Shown here piece by piece: positions 25,059 to 34,445 of a stretch of DNA of 54,214 nucleotides (the stretch's first letter is position 1; each line of letters opens with the position of its first letter). A program made the translations under genes and the position numbers. The notes beneath the pieces were generated by a model, which was not told the DNA's origin, made no database searches, and saw nothing but the letters and a program-made list of their open reading frames with translations. Source of the stretch: Alphaproteobacteria bacterium (GTDB lineage: Bacteria; Pseudomonadota; Alphaproteobacteria; Bin95); assembly GCA_022827685.1 (NCBI GenBank), contig JAJEIH010000033.1, forward strand, positions 1 to 54,214, given 5' to 3'.

Positions 25059-26225
25059 GTGGAGCGCACCCGGGTCGGGATCGTCGGCGCCGGACCCGCC
25101 GGCCTCATGCTCTCCCACCTGCTCGCCCGCGCCGGTATCGAGAGCGTGGTGCTCGAGCGCCGGTCGCGCGGCTGGATCGAGGCGCGGGTTCGGGCCGGGC
25201 TGCTGGAGCAGGGCAGCGTGGACCTGCTCGACCGGACCGGCCTCGGGGCCCGCATGCAGAAACTGGCGCTCCGCCACCGCGGCATCGAGATCTCGACCGG
25301 CGGCCGCCGGCGCCATATCGACTTCATGGAGATGACGGGCGGCAAGGGCGTCACCGTCTATGCCCAGCACGAGGTGGTGAAGGACCTCGTGGCGGCGCGG
25401 CTGGAGGCCGGCGGCGATATGCGCTTCGAGGTCGAGGGCGTGCGGCTCGAAGGCGTGGACGGCCCGGAGCCGCGCCTCGTCTGGCCGGGCGGCGCCATCG
25501 CCTGCGACTTCATCGCCGGCTGCGACGGCTATCACGGCGTCTCGCGCGCTTCCATTCCCGCCGGGGCGCTTACGCTCTTCCACCGCGAGTTCCCCTATGC
25601 CTGGCTCGGCCTGCTGGCCGAGGCGCCGCCCTTCCAGGACGAGCTGGTCTATGCCCGCCACGAGGCCGGCTTCGCGCTGTTCAGCATGCGCTCGCCGGAG
25701 CTCACGCGCGCCTATGTGCAGTGCCGGGCGGACGAGGACCCGGACAGGTGGACGGCCGACGCGCTCTGGGACGAGCTCGACCGCCGGCTCGCGGTGCGCC
25801 TCAACCGGGGGCCGCTGCTGCTGAAGTCGGTGACGCCGATGCGCGCCTTCGTGGCCGAGCCGATGCGCCACGGGCGGCTCTTCCTCGCGGGCGACGCCGC
25901 CCATATCGTGCCGCCGACCGGCGCCAAGGGCATGAACCTCGCCTTCGCCGACGTGGTGGCGCTGGCCCGCGCGCTCGCCCTCTACTACCGCGACGGCGAC
26001 GAGGCGGGCCTCGACGCCTATTCCGAAACCTGCCTTGCGCGGGTGTGGAAGGTGCAGCGCTTCTCCATGTGGATGACGCGCCTCCTGCACCGCGACCCGG
26101 CACATGACGGGTTCGAGCGCCGCCTGCAGGGGGCGGAGCTGGAATACCTGCTCGGCTCTGGCGCCGCGCGGCGCGCGCTCGCCGAAAACTACACCGGCCT
26201 GCCGCTGGACCTGGAGGGTGTATAG
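25059..26225 (+). CDS. pobA: 4-hydroxybenzoate 3-monooxygenase
   Basis: Flavoprotein hydroxylase converting 4-hydroxybenzoate to protocatechuate with NAD(P)H and O2. From GTG 25059 it is 388 residues, the normal length. FAD motifs: VGIVGAGPAGLMLSHLLARAG at the N-terminus, CDGYHG in the middle and RLFLAGDAAHIVPPTGAKGMNLAFADV near residue 280. The segment RRSRGWIEARVRAGLLEQGSVDLL is characteristic of PobA. No ring-cleavage (pca) genes are in the window. Confidence 0.92.
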   Translation: MERTRVGIVGAGPAGLMLSHLLARAGIESVVLERRSRGWIEARVRAGLLEQGSVDLLDRTGLGARMQKLALRHRGIEISTGGRRRHIDFMEMTGGKGVTVYAQHEVVKDLVAARLEAGGDMRFEVEGVRLEGVDGPEPRLVWPGGAIACDFIAGCDGYHGVSRASIPAGALTLFHREFPYAWLGLLAEAPPFQDELVYARHEAGFALFSMRSPELTRAYVQCRADEDPDRWTADALWDELDRRLAVRLNRGPLLLKSVTPMRAFVAEPMRHGRLFLAGDAAHIVPPTGAKGMNLAFADVVALARALALYYRDGDEAGLDAYSETCLARVWKVQRFSMWMTRLLHRDPAHDGFERRLQGAELEYLLGSGAARRALAENYTGLPLDLEGV

Positions 26226-26294
26226 GCTCCGCAAATCCTTGCCGGGACCGGGATCGGGCGCCATAATGCCCTCGACTTCGACAGGGGGCAGCCA

Positions 26295-26606
26295 GTGGCC
26301 GCCGAAACCCCGGACGCTTCGCTCAGCGCTTTCGAGATTCGCGAACTCCGCCGTCTGATTGCCGTCCGGCGTCGCGCCGATTCCCTGGTCGTCACGTTGG
26401 CCGGCATCTTCGCCGCAGGCTTCCTTGCCCTGTTCGGATGGATGGTCTTCCAGACCTACGCCAACAGCACCGCCATCGCCGTGCTGCAAACCGAGGTGGC
26501 CGCGCTACAGGTCGGACAAAGGGAACTGAAGGCCGGACTGGCGGAGTTGAGGGCCGAAGTGCGGGCCGGGCACAGCGAGTTGAAGGTGGAGCAGCCGCGG
26601 AGATAG
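26295..26606 (+). CDS. small membrane protein with coiled-coil tail
   Basis: 103 residues from GTG 26295 (GGGGG about seven bases upstream). A basic N-terminus is followed by one hydrophobic helix at ~33-55 (LAGIFAAGFLALFGWMVFQ). The C-terminal ~45 residues are a heptad-rich coiled coil (VAALQVGQRELKAGLAELRAEVRAGHSEL). Probably an inner-membrane protein with a cytoplasmic or periplasmic rod. Function unknown; it follows pobA by 69 bp. Confidence 0.6.
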   Translation: MAAETPDASLSAFEIRELRRLIAVRRRADSLVVTLAGIFAAGFLALFGWMVFQTYANSTAIAVLQTEVAALQVGQRELKAGLAELRAEVRAGHSELKVEQPRR

Positions 26607-26731
26607 CGCGGGACTGAGCCCGCCCGCTGGCAACACCACATGGTCCTTAGGGGCGATTTCTTCCAGCGGTGTATGACGCTGACCGATATTTGAGCACTGG
26701 ATGGAAACGGGAATCGGGTTCGAATTGGGCC

Positions 26732-26761
26732 TTGACATCGTCTGCCCTAATTCCATATTAT
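26732..26761 (+). promoter_or_regulatory. sigma70-type promoter
   Basis: Consensus TTGACA at 26732-26737 and TATTAT at 26756-26761 with 18-bp spacing, in a short AT-rich patch. Transcription would start near 26768, leaving a ~25-nt leader with AGAGG eight bases before ATG 26794. The rest of the 187-bp gap from 26607 shows nothing further. Confidence 0.65.
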
Positions 26762-26793
26762 CATAATCTCATAGTATGACAGAGGTTAAGGGA

Positions 26794-27357
26794 ATGCCCA
26801 ACATCGCTGTGGAACAGGCGACCTTTGAGCGCCTTCAACGACATGCGAAGCCGTTGGTAGATACAAGCGACATGGTCGTGAACCGGGCTTTGGATGCTTT
26901 GGAACGGAGTATAACCACTCCTTCACCTCACCCCCTCAAGCAACAGCCAACAACAGCAGAACGCGAAATCGATTGGCGCGCACTGCCGGATGTATCGCAC
27001 ACGAAGCTTTCAAATGCCAAACTGCAGGGACAGCGCATCGACGGCCCGAAGTGGAATCTACTGCTGAAGCGGATGTTGGTACTGGCCATGGAACATCTTT
27101 CCGACTTCGACGCTGTACGAAGTATCTGTCCGGTCAACATGGTGCGTGGCTACAAGGACGATGAGGGATATAGCTATCTCTCCGAAATAGACCTCTCCTT
27201 TCAGGGCGCAAGCGCGAACGATTCCTTAAGGGCACTAGTGACAGCGGCGCGGGGCCTTGGAATCGAATTCGAGGTTAGCTTCTTTTGGCGTCAAAAAGAG
27301 AGCGCAGCTTACCCGGGTGAAAGGGCACGCCTCAAAGTGCCGGGTCGAGCCGTGTAG
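26794..27357 (+). CDS. hypothetical protein with ribbon-helix-helix-like N-terminus
   Basis: 187 residues, family not recognised. The first ~40 residues (MPNIAVEQATFERLQRHAK, then a predicted helix through VVNRALDALE) look like a MetJ/Arc or SeqA-N type ribbon-helix-helix, so it may bind DNA. The remaining part, from SHTKLSNAKLQGQRIDGPKW, is an alpha/beta domain with aromatic residues and an EFEVSFFWR strand. I prefer ATG 26794 over 26776 because it has the better ribosome site and fits the promoter. Base composition is lower in GC than neighbours, hinting at transfer. A restriction-associated or modification-dependent regulatory role is possible but not supported by a catalytic motif. Confidence 0.62.
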   Translation: MPNIAVEQATFERLQRHAKPLVDTSDMVVNRALDALERSITTPSPHPLKQQPTTAEREIDWRALPDVSHTKLSNAKLQGQRIDGPKWNLLLKRMLVLAMEHLSDFDAVRSICPVNMVRGYKDDEGYSYLSEIDLSFQGASANDSLRALVTAARGLGIEFEVSFFWRQKESAAYPGERARLKVPGRAV

Positions 27358-27412
27358 ACGGTTCGCAGCAGCTTCGCGCGCGGCACTTAAGAGATTAAAA
27401 GCTACCCCCGCG

Positions 27413-28027
27413 CTACTCCGCGTAGAGCCAGGGGCGGGCTATGCGGTCGCTGGCTTCGAAGCTGTCGATGCTCTCCGCGCGCTCCATCGTCATGCCGATG
27501 TCGTCGAGGCCGTTCAGCAGGCAGTGCTTGCGGAAGGGATCGACCTCGAAGGCGATCTCCTCGCCGTCCGGGCGGGTGATGACCTGGTTTTCGAGATCGA
27601 CCGTGATGCGCGCGTTTTCGCCCCGCTCGGCATCCTCCATCAGCTTGTCGCGCTCTTCCGCCGGCAGCTTGATCGGCAGGAGGCCGTTCTTGAAGCTGTT
27701 GTTGTAGAAGATGTCGGCGAAATCCGTGCCCAGTATGGCGCGCACACCGTAGTCGGCCAGCGCCCAGGGGGCATGCTCGCGCGATGACCCGCAGCCGAAA
27801 TTGTCGCCCACCACGAGGATGTTGGCGCCCCGCCAGGCCGGCTGGTTCAGCACGAAGTCCGGGGTCTCGTTGCCCTCGGAGTCGAAGCGCATGTCGTTGA
27901 ACAGGTGCCGCCCGAGGCCCTCGCGCTCGATGGTCCTGAGGAAGCGCGCGGGGATGATCTTGTCGGTGTCGATATTGATCTGCGGCAGCGGCGCGCCGAC
28001 GCTCGTCACGGTCTCGAATTTGCGCAT
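27413..28027 (-). CDS. leuD: 3-isopropylmalate dehydratase small subunit
   Basis: 204-residue swivel-domain subunit of isopropylmalate isomerase in leucine synthesis. [15 protein letters not shown] is the family substrate-binding loop and [11 protein letters not shown] lies near the N-terminus. 18 bp downstream of leuC on the same strand, standard order. Confidence 0.97.
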   Translation of the reverse strand: MRKFETVTSVGAPLPQINIDTDKIIPARFLRTIEREGLGRHLFNDMRFDSEGNETPDFVLNQPAWRGANILVVGDNFGCGSSREHAPWALADYGVRAILGTDFADIFYNNSFKNGLLPIKLPAEERDKLMEDAERGENARITVDLENQVITRPDGEEIAFEVDPFRKHCLLNGLDDIGMTMERAESIDSFEASDRIARPWLYAE

Positions 28028-28045
28028 GGGGGTCGGTCCTCCCTC

Positions 28046-29458
28046 TCAGTCCAGGTCGCGCAGGTCGGCGAGGCGGCCGGCCACCGCAGCGGCCGCCGCC
28101 ATGGCCGGGCTCACCAGGTGGGTGCGCCCGCCGGGCCCCTGCCGGCCCTCGAAATTGCGGTTCGACGTGGACGCGCTGCGCTCGCCGGGGGCCAGCCTGT
28201 CGTCGTTCATCGCCAGGCACATCGAGCAGCCCGGGTCGCGCCACTCGAAGCCGGCCTCGGTGAGGATGCGGTCGAGGCCCTCTTCCTCCGCCTGCTCCTT
28301 GACAAGGCCGGAGCCGGGCACCACGAGCGCGCGCACGCTGTCCGCCACCTTGCGCCCCTGGGCGACGGCGGCCGCGGCGCGGATGTCCTCGATCCGCCCG
28401 TTGGTGCAGGACCCGATGAACACCGTGTCGATGGCGATCTCGCGCAGCGGCTGGCCGGCGCGGAGCCCCATATAGTCAATGGACCGCTGCACCGCCTGGC
28501 GCCGGTCCTCATCGTCGATCTGGGCCGGGTCCGGCACGCTCGCCGTGATCGGCAGCGCGTCCTGCGGGCTCGTGCCCCAGGTGACATAGGGCGCGATCTC
28601 GCCGGCCGGGATGCGCACGACCGTGTCGTAAACCGCGCCCGGATCGGAGGGCAGGCGTTTCCAGACCGCGACCGCGGCGTCCCAGGCCGCGCCCTTGGGC
28701 GCATGCGGGCGGCCCTTGAGATAGCCGAAGGTGGTGTCGTCGGGCGCGATCAGCCCGGCGCGGGCGCCCGCCTCGATGGACATGTTGCAGACCGTCATGC
28801 GGCCCTCCATCGAGAGGTCCCGGATCGCCTGTCCGGTATATTCGATCACATGGCCGGTGCCGCCGGCGGTGCCGATGCGCCCGATAATGGCGAGGATCAG
28901 GTCCTTGGCGGTGCAGCCGGCGGGCAGCGGCCCTTCCACATCGACCTGCATGTTGCGCGCCGGGCGCTGGATCAGCGTCTGCGTCGCCAGCACATGCTCG
29001 ACCTCGGAGGTGCCGATGCCGAAGGCGAGCGCGCCGAACGCGCCGTGGGTCGAGGTGTGGCTGTCGCCGCAGACCACCGTCGTGCCCGGCTGGGTCATGC
29101 CCTGCTCCGGGCCGATGATATGCACGATGCCCTGGCGGACGTCCTCTATCGGGTAGTAGGGCACGCCGAACTCGACGACATTGCGCTCCAGGGTCTCGAC
29201 CTGGATGCGCGATTCCTCGTTCTCGATCACCCCCGCCCGGGCGCCCGGCCGGGTCGGGATATTGTGGTCGGCGACTGCGATGGTGGCGTCGGGCCGGCGC
29301 ACGCCGCGCCCGGCGGCGCGGAGCCCCGCAAAGGCCTGCGGGCTCGTGACCTCATGCACCAGGTGGCGGTCGATATAGATCAGGCAGGTGCCGTCTTCCT
29401 GCGTATCGACCAGATGGTTCGCCCAGATCTTGTCGAAGAGGGTGCGCGGTTCACTCAT
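28046..29458 (-). CDS. leuC: 3-isopropylmalate dehydratase large subunit
   Basis: 470-residue aconitase-family subunit carrying the 4Fe-4S cluster. [17 protein letters not shown] holds one cluster cysteine and [11 protein letters not shown] the other two. [22 protein letters not shown] is conserved. Isomerises 2- to 3-isopropylmalate with LeuD. Its start overlaps the end of rplS by 8 bp, so leucine genes appear to be transcribed from the ribosomal block. Confidence 0.98.
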   Translation of the reverse strand: MSEPRTLFDKIWANHLVDTQEDGTCLIYIDRHLVHEVTSPQAFAGLRAAGRGVRRPDATIAVADHNIPTRPGARAGVIENEESRIQVETLERNVVEFGVPYYPIEDVRQGIVHIIGPEQGMTQPGTTVVCGDSHTSTHGAFGALAFGIGTSEVEHVLATQTLIQRPARNMQVDVEGPLPAGCTAKDLILAIIGRIGTAGGTGHVIEYTGQAIRDLSMEGRMTVCNMSIEAGARAGLIAPDDTTFGYLKGRPHAPKGAAWDAAVAVWKRLPSDPGAVYDTVVRIPAGEIAPYVTWGTSPQDALPITASVPDPAQIDDEDRRQAVQRSIDYMGLRAGQPLREIAIDTVFIGSCTNGRIEDIRAAAAVAQGRKVADSVRALVVPGSGLVKEQAEEEGLDRILTEAGFEWRDPGCSMCLAMNDDRLAPGERSASTSNRNFEGRQGPGGRTHLVSPAMAAAAAVAGRLADLRDLD

Positions 29459-29861
29459 TGCCGTCGTTCCCGTTCTTGCGTTTCGTCTTTCTCACCACGC
29501 CGCGCGTGCGCTCGGCGATGCGCGCCGACCGTCCGCGCCGCTCGCGCAGATAGTAGAGCTTCGCCCGGCGCACGCGCCCGCGCCGGATCACCTCGATGCC
29601 GGCGATATTGGGCGAATAGAGCGGGAAGATGCGCTCGACGCCCTCGCCGGAGGAAATCTTCCGCACGATGAAGGAAGCGTTCAGGTTGCTGCCGCCGCGC
29701 CGCGCGATCACCACGCCCTCATAGGCCTGGATGCGCTCGCGCGTGCCCTCGATAACCTTGTAGTTCACCCGCACCGTGTCTCCCGGGCGGAAGTCCGGAA
29801 TCTCGCGCTCCCCGGTGAGCCGCCCGATCTGTTCGCGCTCCAGCGTCTCGATGATGTTCAT
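29451..29861 (-). CDS. rplS: 50S ribosomal protein L19
   Basis: 136 residues from ATG 29861 ([15 protein letters not shown]). The conserved core [32 protein letters not shown] and [37 protein letters not shown] segments are present. The C-terminus is extended and basic ([15 protein letters not shown]). Sits at the bridge between the two ribosomal subunits. The start overlaps trmD by four bases. Confidence 0.98.
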   Translation of the reverse strand: MNIIETLEREQIGRLTGEREIPDFRPGDTVRVNYKVIEGTRERIQAYEGVVIARRGGSNLNASFIVRKISSGEGVERIFPLYSPNIAGIEVIRRGRVRRAKLYYLRERRGRSARIAERTRGVVRKTKRKNGNDGNE

Positions 29862-30562
29862 CGCCTTCGGTCCTCGTTTTCCGCCCGGCGGGCCCACAGG
29901 TCCGGCCGCCGCGTCCGCGTTATGTCTTCCGCCCGCGCCTGCCGCCAGGCGCGGATGTTGCAGTGGTGGCCCGAAAGCAGGACTTCCGGCGCCGCGCGCC
30001 CGGCCCAGACCGCCGGGCGCGTGTAATGCGGGTATTCCAGCAACCCGCTCTCGAAACTCTCCTCCCGCACCGACTCCGCCTTGCCCGCCACGCCCGGCAG
30101 CAGGCGCACGCAGGCATCCAGCAGGGCGATCGCCGCCGGCTCGCCGCCGGACAGCACGAAGTCCCCGAGGCTCACCTCCTCCGGCGCCCAGGCGTCGAGG
30201 AGGCGCTGGTCTATCCCCTCATAGCGCCCGCAGAGCAGGGTCGGCCCCGCGCCTGCGGCCAGCGCCGCCGCCCGGCGCTGCGTGAGCGGCCGGCCGCGCG
30301 GCGAGAGGTGGATCAGCGGGCCCCGCCGGTCCCAGGCGGCGTGGATCGCGTCCGACACCACATCCGCGCGCATGACCATGCCGGCGCCCCCGCCGAACGG
30401 CGTGTCGTCCACGGAGGCGTGCTTATCGCGCGCAAACGCGCGAATGTCCACCGTCTTGAGCCGCCAGACGCCCGCGTCCAGCGCCCGACCGGCGAGCGAA
30501 TGGCCGAGCGGCCCCGGAAACATCTCCGGGAAGAGCGTCAGCACTGCCGCGGACCAGGTCAC
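29858..30562 (-). CDS. trmD: tRNA (guanine-N1)-methyltransferase
   Basis: Methylates G37 of tRNAs reading CUN, CCN and CGG, preventing frameshifting. GTG start at 30562, overlapping rimM by four bases. Trefoil-knot motifs: [34 protein letters not shown] and [17 protein letters not shown]. 234 residues. The longer frame upstream is a shadow of rimM. Confidence 0.98.
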   Translation of the reverse strand: MTWSAAVLTLFPEMFPGPLGHSLAGRALDAGVWRLKTVDIRAFARDKHASVDDTPFGGGAGMVMRADVVSDAIHAAWDRRGPLIHLSPRGRPLTQRRAAALAAGAGPTLLCGRYEGIDQRLLDAWAPEEVSLGDFVLSGGEPAAIALLDACVRLLPGVAGKAESVREESFESGLLEYPHYTRPAVWAGRAAPEVLLSGHHCNIRAWRQARAEDITRTRRPDLWARRAENEDRRR

Positions 30563-31065
30563 AGCCCCTCCGGCGGGTCTATGGTGACCGTGCGGGCGGC
30601 AAGGTCGATTGCCGGCACGGCCTCGCGCGTGAACGGGAAGACGCGCGGCTGGCCGCCCTCGTCCGGCAGCACCTCGATCAGGTCGCCGGCGCCGAAATCG
30701 TGCAGCGCGCGCACCGTGCCGATCCGGGTCCCGGTCGTATCGACCGCGGCAAGGCCGACAAGGTCCGCATGATAGAACTCTTCCTCGTCGCCGGCCGGCG
30801 GCAGCGCCGCCCGGTCGAGGAAGAGCTCGACGCCCTTGAGCGCCTCTGCTGCGGTCCTGTCTTCCACGCCGTCGATCCGCACCAGCGCCATGCCTTTCTC
30901 GATCCTCACCAGCCGGAGCGCGAAGCGCCGGCTGCCGGCGGCATCCTCCAGCGGCCCGTAACCGGCAATGGCGTCCGGCAGGGCGGTGAAGGTCTTGACT
31001 CTGACCGCGCCCTGCAGCCCGTGCGGCCCGGCGATGACGCCGAGACAAAGGCGGGAAGCGTCCAT
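30559..31065 (-). CDS. rimM: ribosome maturation factor RimM
   Basis: 168 residues; 30S assembly factor that binds S19. N-terminal barrel ends near [22 protein letters not shown], and the PRC domain carries [21 protein letters not shown] and GAGDLIEVL. Fits the rpsP-rimM-trmD-rplS order, 21 bp after rpsP. Confidence 0.97.
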   Translation of the reverse strand: MDASRLCLGVIAGPHGLQGAVRVKTFTALPDAIAGYGPLEDAAGSRRFALRLVRIEKGMALVRIDGVEDRTAAEALKGVELFLDRAALPPAGDEEEFYHADLVGLAAVDTTGTRIGTVRALHDFGAGDLIEVLPDEGGQPRVFPFTREAVPAIDLAARTVTIDPPEGL

Positions 31066-31086
31066 CGCCGGGCCGCTCCGTCCGGG

Positions 31087-31434
31087 TTATTCCGCCGCCG
31101 CGGCTTCCGCCTTGGCCTTCATGCGCTCCTGCGCCTTGGCCTTGGGCAGATGCTGCTTCGTCTGCTGCGGCACCGCCGGCGGCTCGACGATGCCGGCCGC
31201 GCCGAGGAACCGGGCCACGCGCTCGGACGGCGTCGCGCCCACCGACAGCCAGTGCCGGATGCGCTCTTCCTTGAGGCGCAGCCGGTCCTCGTGGTCCTTC
31301 GGCATCATCGGGTTGTAGAAGCCGAGAATCTCGATGAAGCGGCCGTCGCGGGGCGAGGAGCCCTCGGCGACGACGATGCGGTAGAAGGGCCGGCGCTTGG
31401 CGCCGCCGCGGGTGAGTCGAATCCTGAGTGCCAT
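31087..31434 (-). CDS. rpsP: 30S ribosomal protein S16
   Basis: 115 residues from ATG 31434: [20 protein letters not shown] then [17 protein letters not shown]. The body is normal; an Ala/Lys/Glu-rich C-terminal extension ([17 protein letters not shown]) follows, as in many Alphaproteobacteria. The longer in-frame extension lies inside the ffh end and is excluded. Confidence 0.97.
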   Translation of the reverse strand: MALRIRLTRGGAKRRPFYRIVVAEGSSPRDGRFIEILGFYNPMMPKDHEDRLRLKEERIRHWLSVGATPSERVARFLGAAGIVEPPAVPQQTKQHLPKAKAQERMKAKAEAAAAE

Positions 31435-31472
31435 GAGCTTTCCGTGAAGGTGGGAGAGAGGGGTCGTCGGGA

Positions 31473-32828
31473 TCAGCGCCGGGCCAGAAGGGAGTCGAGC
31501 CCCCGGCCCGCCAGCGCGCCGCGTTTCTCCAGCTTGCCGACGCGCTTCATCATCGTCTGCATCTGCTGGAATTGCTTGAGCATCCGGTTCACGTCCTGCA
31601 CCGAGGCGCCGGCCCCGGCGGCGATGCGCCGCTTGCGCGACGCCTTGACGATGTCCGGCCGGGCGCGTTCGCGGGGCGTCATCGAGAGGATGATCGCCTC
31701 CTGGCGCACGAGCCATTTTTCGTCGATCCTGGCCTTCGCCATTTCGGCCTTCATCCGGCCGACCTGGGGCAGCATGCCCATCAGCCCGCCGAGCCCGCCC
31801 ATCTTCTTCATCTGGCGCAGCTGGGTCAGCAGGTCGTTCAGGTCCATCCGGCCGCGGCTGAGCCGGGCGGCGAGCTTCTCGGCCTCTTCCTGCTCGATGG
31901 TCTCGGCGGCGCGCTCCACCAGGCCGACGACATCGCCCATGCCGAGAATGCGGGACGCGATCCGGTCGGGGTGGAAGACCTCGATGCGGTCGAGCTGCTC
32001 CCCGGTGCCGACGAATTTGATCGGCCGCCCCGTGACATGGCGCATGGAGAGCGCGGCGCCGCCGCGGGCATCGCCGTCGATCCGGGTCAGCACGATGCCG
32101 GTGACGCCGACCTCCTCGTTGAAGGCCCGGGCGGTGTTGACGGCGTCCTGGCCGGTCATCGCATCGGCGACCAGCAGCGATTCGACCGGCTTCACCAGGT
32201 CGCGGAGCGCCGCCGCCTCTTCCATCATCTCGCGATCGATGGCGAGCCGTCCGGCGGTGTCGATGAAGACGATGTCGTAGCCCTCGCGCGCGGCGATACG
32301 CATGGCGCGCCGCGCGATGGCCGGCGGGCGTTCGCCGAACACGATGGGCAGGGTGTCGATCCCCGCCTGCTTTCCCAGCACCTCAAGCTGCTGCTGGGCG
32401 GCGGGGCGATAGACGTCCACCGACGCCATGAGCACCCTCTTGCCGTCGCGGTCGGTGAGGCGCCGGGCGAGCTTGGCGGTCGTCGTCGTCTTGCCGGAGC
32501 CCTGCAGGCCCAGCATCAGCATGGCGAGCGGGGGATTGCCGCCGAGGCGGAGGTCTTCGGCCTCGCCGCCCAGCATCTCGACCATGCGGTCATGGACGAT
32601 CTTGACGACCTGCTGGCCGGGCGTGACGGACCGCAGCACGTCCTGCCCGACGGCCTGCTCCTTCACCGCGTCGAGGAGCGCGCGGACCGCCGGCAGCGCC
32701 GCATCCGCTTCCAGCAGCGCCACCCGCACCTCGCGCAGCGCCGCCTCGACATCGCCGGCGGAGAGCGAGCCGCGCCGGGTGAGACGCCCGAAGACGTCGC
32801 CGAGCCGCTCCGTCAGTCCTTCGAACAT
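31473..32828 (-). CDS. ffh: signal recognition particle protein Ffh
   Basis: SRP GTPase that targets membrane proteins co-translationally. Starting at ATG 32828 gives [20 protein letters not shown] (451 residues). NG-domain motifs: P-loop [30 protein letters not shown] and [14 protein letters not shown]. The methionine-rich M domain ends with [17 protein letters not shown]. Heads the ribosomal transcription unit on the minus strand. Confidence 0.98.
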   Translation of the reverse strand: MFEGLTERLGDVFGRLTRRGSLSAGDVEAALREVRVALLEADAALPAVRALLDAVKEQAVGQDVLRSVTPGQQVVKIVHDRMVEMLGGEAEDLRLGGNPPLAMLMLGLQGSGKTTTTAKLARRLTDRDGKRVLMASVDVYRPAAQQQLEVLGKQAGIDTLPIVFGERPPAIARRAMRIAAREGYDIVFIDTAGRLAIDREMMEEAAALRDLVKPVESLLVADAMTGQDAVNTARAFNEEVGVTGIVLTRIDGDARGGAALSMRHVTGRPIKFVGTGEQLDRIEVFHPDRIASRILGMGDVVGLVERAAETIEQEEAEKLAARLSRGRMDLNDLLTQLRQMKKMGGLGGLMGMLPQVGRMKAEMAKARIDEKWLVRQEAIILSMTPRERARPDIVKASRKRRIAAGAGASVQDVNRMLKQFQQMQTMMKRVGKLEKRGALAGRGLDSLLARR

Positions 32829-33038
32829 GCCTGCCTCATCCTCCCGCCGGTCCAACGCCCGACGCGCCGATGCGCGAACCCTCGCGGACCGGCGGGCCTC
32901 CTCGGAGGCAAGGCGTGCAACGCTATGGCGAAACGGCGCGCAACCTAACCGCCCGCCGCCGCCCCGTCAACGCCCGTCCCGGTTTCTGCGGAAACTGAAA
33001 AAAATCTGATGTAATTGCTTTTTGTTCGTGTTTTGGGC

Positions 33039-33065
33039 TTGACATCTGGCGGATTGTGCTATGAT
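33039..33065 (+). promoter_or_regulatory. putative promoter in the ffh/NIPSNAP gap
   Basis: TTGACA at 33039-33044 and TATGAT at 33060-33065, the latter preceded by TG one base away (extended -10). Spacing is 15 bp, shorter than ideal. It points right into a short hairpin-and-T-tract region. Confidence 0.45.
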
Positions 33066-33071
33066 GGTCCC

Positions 33072-33133
33072 CAGGGAAGCGGCATCCGGAGCCGCGTCCC
33101 GGGCGTCGCGCGGCCGGGCGGCGCCACTTTTTT
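33072..33133 (+). ncRNA. candidate ~60-nt small RNA
   Basis: Between the predicted promoter and a predicted intrinsic terminator lies a ~62-nt segment with two hairpins: GCGGC/GCCGC at 33079-33095, then the terminator stem. The region is not coding. It could instead be an attenuator ahead of the small frame at 33298. No known family recognised. A search for SRP RNA, tmRNA or 6S hallmarks here was negative. Confidence 0.35.
33102..33133 (+). terminator. intrinsic terminator-like hairpin plus T tract
   Basis: GGCGTCGC (33102-33109) pairs with GCGGCGCC (33118-33125) as an 8-bp stem with one G-U pair and an 8-nt loop. It is followed by AC and six T residues (33128-33133). Confidence 0.5.
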
Positions 33134-33297
33134 GAAAACCCGTGAGAAGCCGACGGGAGAGGTGCGCCCTCCGCCTCGCGCGCGCAATCAGGCGCGCGAA
33201 CCGCGCCGCCGCGATACGCGCGCCGGCGCGCGCACAGGCGCCCGCGCAGGATACGCGCGAAACAGGGACCCGCTCCCGGTCGGCAGAAGGAGGAACG

Positions 33298-33615
33298 ATG
33301 ACCGCAACCGACCCCCGCCCGGAACTGGCGGCGATGCCGGCCGAAAGGCTCGCGCCGGCCGCCGCGGCCCTTGCCGGAGCCTGTGCGGAGGACATGAGCG
33401 CAGCGCCGCCGCCCCTTTTCCTCCTCGCGCCCGGTGGAAAGCCGCCGCCGTTCTTCTCCCCTCCCGCTGGGCGGGAGGGGCCGGGGGCGGGCCTCTCGGC
33501 GCGACGGGGCGTTGCCGGGTTGCACGGCCGCTGGCCCCCACCCGGCCTCCCCCGCAAGCGGGGGAGGAGATCAAAGAGCGGAGAGGCTCATGCCCAAAAC
33601 GGCTACAGCATATGA
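33298..33615 (+). CDS. possible small protein gene, 3' part made of a dispersed repeat
   Basis: 105-codon frame starting at ATG 33298 with a near-ideal AAGGAGG ribosome site seven to eight bases upstream. The first ~45 residues (MTATDPRPELAAMPAERLAP, Ala/Pro-rich) look plausible as coding sequence. From about residue 50 the frame runs into the two-hairpin intergenic repeat (33458-33567) and becomes low-complexity Pro/Gly/Arg. It may be a genuine short gene whose end was replaced by the repeat, or a chance frame. No family recognised. Confidence 0.3.
   Translation: MTATDPRPELAAMPAERLAPAAAALAGACAEDMSAAPPPLFLLAPGGKPPPFFSPPAGREGPGAGLSARRGVAGLHGRWPPPGLPRKRGRRSKSGEAHAQNGYSI
33458..33567. repeat. 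composite GC-rich intergenic repeat with two hairpins (copy 2)
   Basis: 10-bp perfect hairpin at 33458-33480 (arms CCCCTCCCGC, loop TGG) and a second at 33546-33567 (arms CCTCCCCCGC, loop AA), in the same order as copy 1 at 11822-11951. The intervening sequence is also similar (GGGGGCGGGCCTCT). Confidence 0.75.
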
Positions 33616-33632
33616 ACCCTGCGCATGCACAT

Positions 33633-33703
33633 CATGACATCTCATGACACATCGCAAGGGAGGCTCACGGCGCCTCATGACAAAACATGACATCGCATGA
33701 CAT
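33633..33703. repeat. phased CATGACA direct-repeat array
   Basis: Five copies of CATGACA plus one variable base (T, C, A, T, T) start at 33633, 33643, 33676, 33686 and 33696. Spacing is 10, 33, 10 and 10 bp, close to whole helical turns, so a protein would meet them on one DNA face. Located 32 bp before the stop of the minus-strand NIPSNAP gene. Confidence 0.7.
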
Positions 33704-33734
33704 GCCCCGGGGGTGCGCTCCCGGGACCCGCCGT

Positions 33735-34418
33735 TCAGCGGACGGGCGAGAAGGCGGTCGGCTCCAGAAGCTGGTTCGTCTGCTGCTTGAGGGCGAGGAA
33801 CGGCTGGTGGCGCAGGCGGAACGCGGCCCAGCCCGGGTCCTGTTCCATGCCGGCCCGCCGGCGCTCGCGGTCGCCGATGCTCTCATAGGCCCACATGAAG
33901 ACGGCCTGGTTGATCGGGCCGACCTCGGTGGTGGCGAACAGCAGCAGCTGGCCGAGATGGCGGCGCTGCACGGCGAGGCCGACATCCCGGTAGGCGTCGA
34001 GCCAGGCGCCGCCCTTGCCGGGATGCATGTCGTAGGTGCGGTGGTCCACGACCATGCCCGTGCCGGAAAGGGTCCGCTTCCAGGGCAGGTCGGCCTCGCT
34101 CTGCACGGGCGAGAAGGAAGTGGGGCGGAGGAACTTGCTCTCCTGGTATTTGAGCGCCCCGAGCGCGCGCGCCTCCTTCATGAACGCCTGCCATTCGGGG
34201 TCCTGCGCCCGCGCCGCCTGGCCGGCGTCGCGGGCGTCGATGTCGTCGTAGCCGCGCAGGAACACAAAGCGGTTGACGGGCCCGATGACGGTGGTGAAGC
34301 AGCCGAGGCTCGGGCCCATATGCCGGTCCGAGGCGGGCATGCCGAGCCGGCCGTAAACCTCGAGCCAGGCGTCCATGCGGCCGGGGTGGAAGTCGTAGCT
34401 GCGCTGTTCGATCAACAT
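33735..34418 (-). CDS. NIPSNAP family protein
   Basis: 227 residues with two ferredoxin-like NIPSNAP repeats. The first begins IEQRSYDFHPGRMDAWLEVYGRLG and the second VVDHRTYDMHPGKGGAWLDAYRDVG, each followed by GCFTTVIGPVNRFVFLRGYDD-type strands. Bacterial members are dimeric alpha/beta-barrel proteins of unclear biochemical role, often near amidases or CoA enzymes. The Nudix gene lies 27 bp upstream on the same strand. Confidence 0.9.
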   Translation of the reverse strand: MLIEQRSYDFHPGRMDAWLEVYGRLGMPASDRHMGPSLGCFTTVIGPVNRFVFLRGYDDIDARDAGQAARAQDPEWQAFMKEARALGALKYQESKFLRPTSFSPVQSEADLPWKRTLSGTGMVVDHRTYDMHPGKGGAWLDAYRDVGLAVQRRHLGQLLLFATTEVGPINQAVFMWAYESIGDRERRRAGMEQDPGWAAFRLRHQPFLALKQQTNQLLEPTAFSPVR

Positions 34419-34445
34419 GGGAGGGATTGCGCTCCTTTGCTGGGG

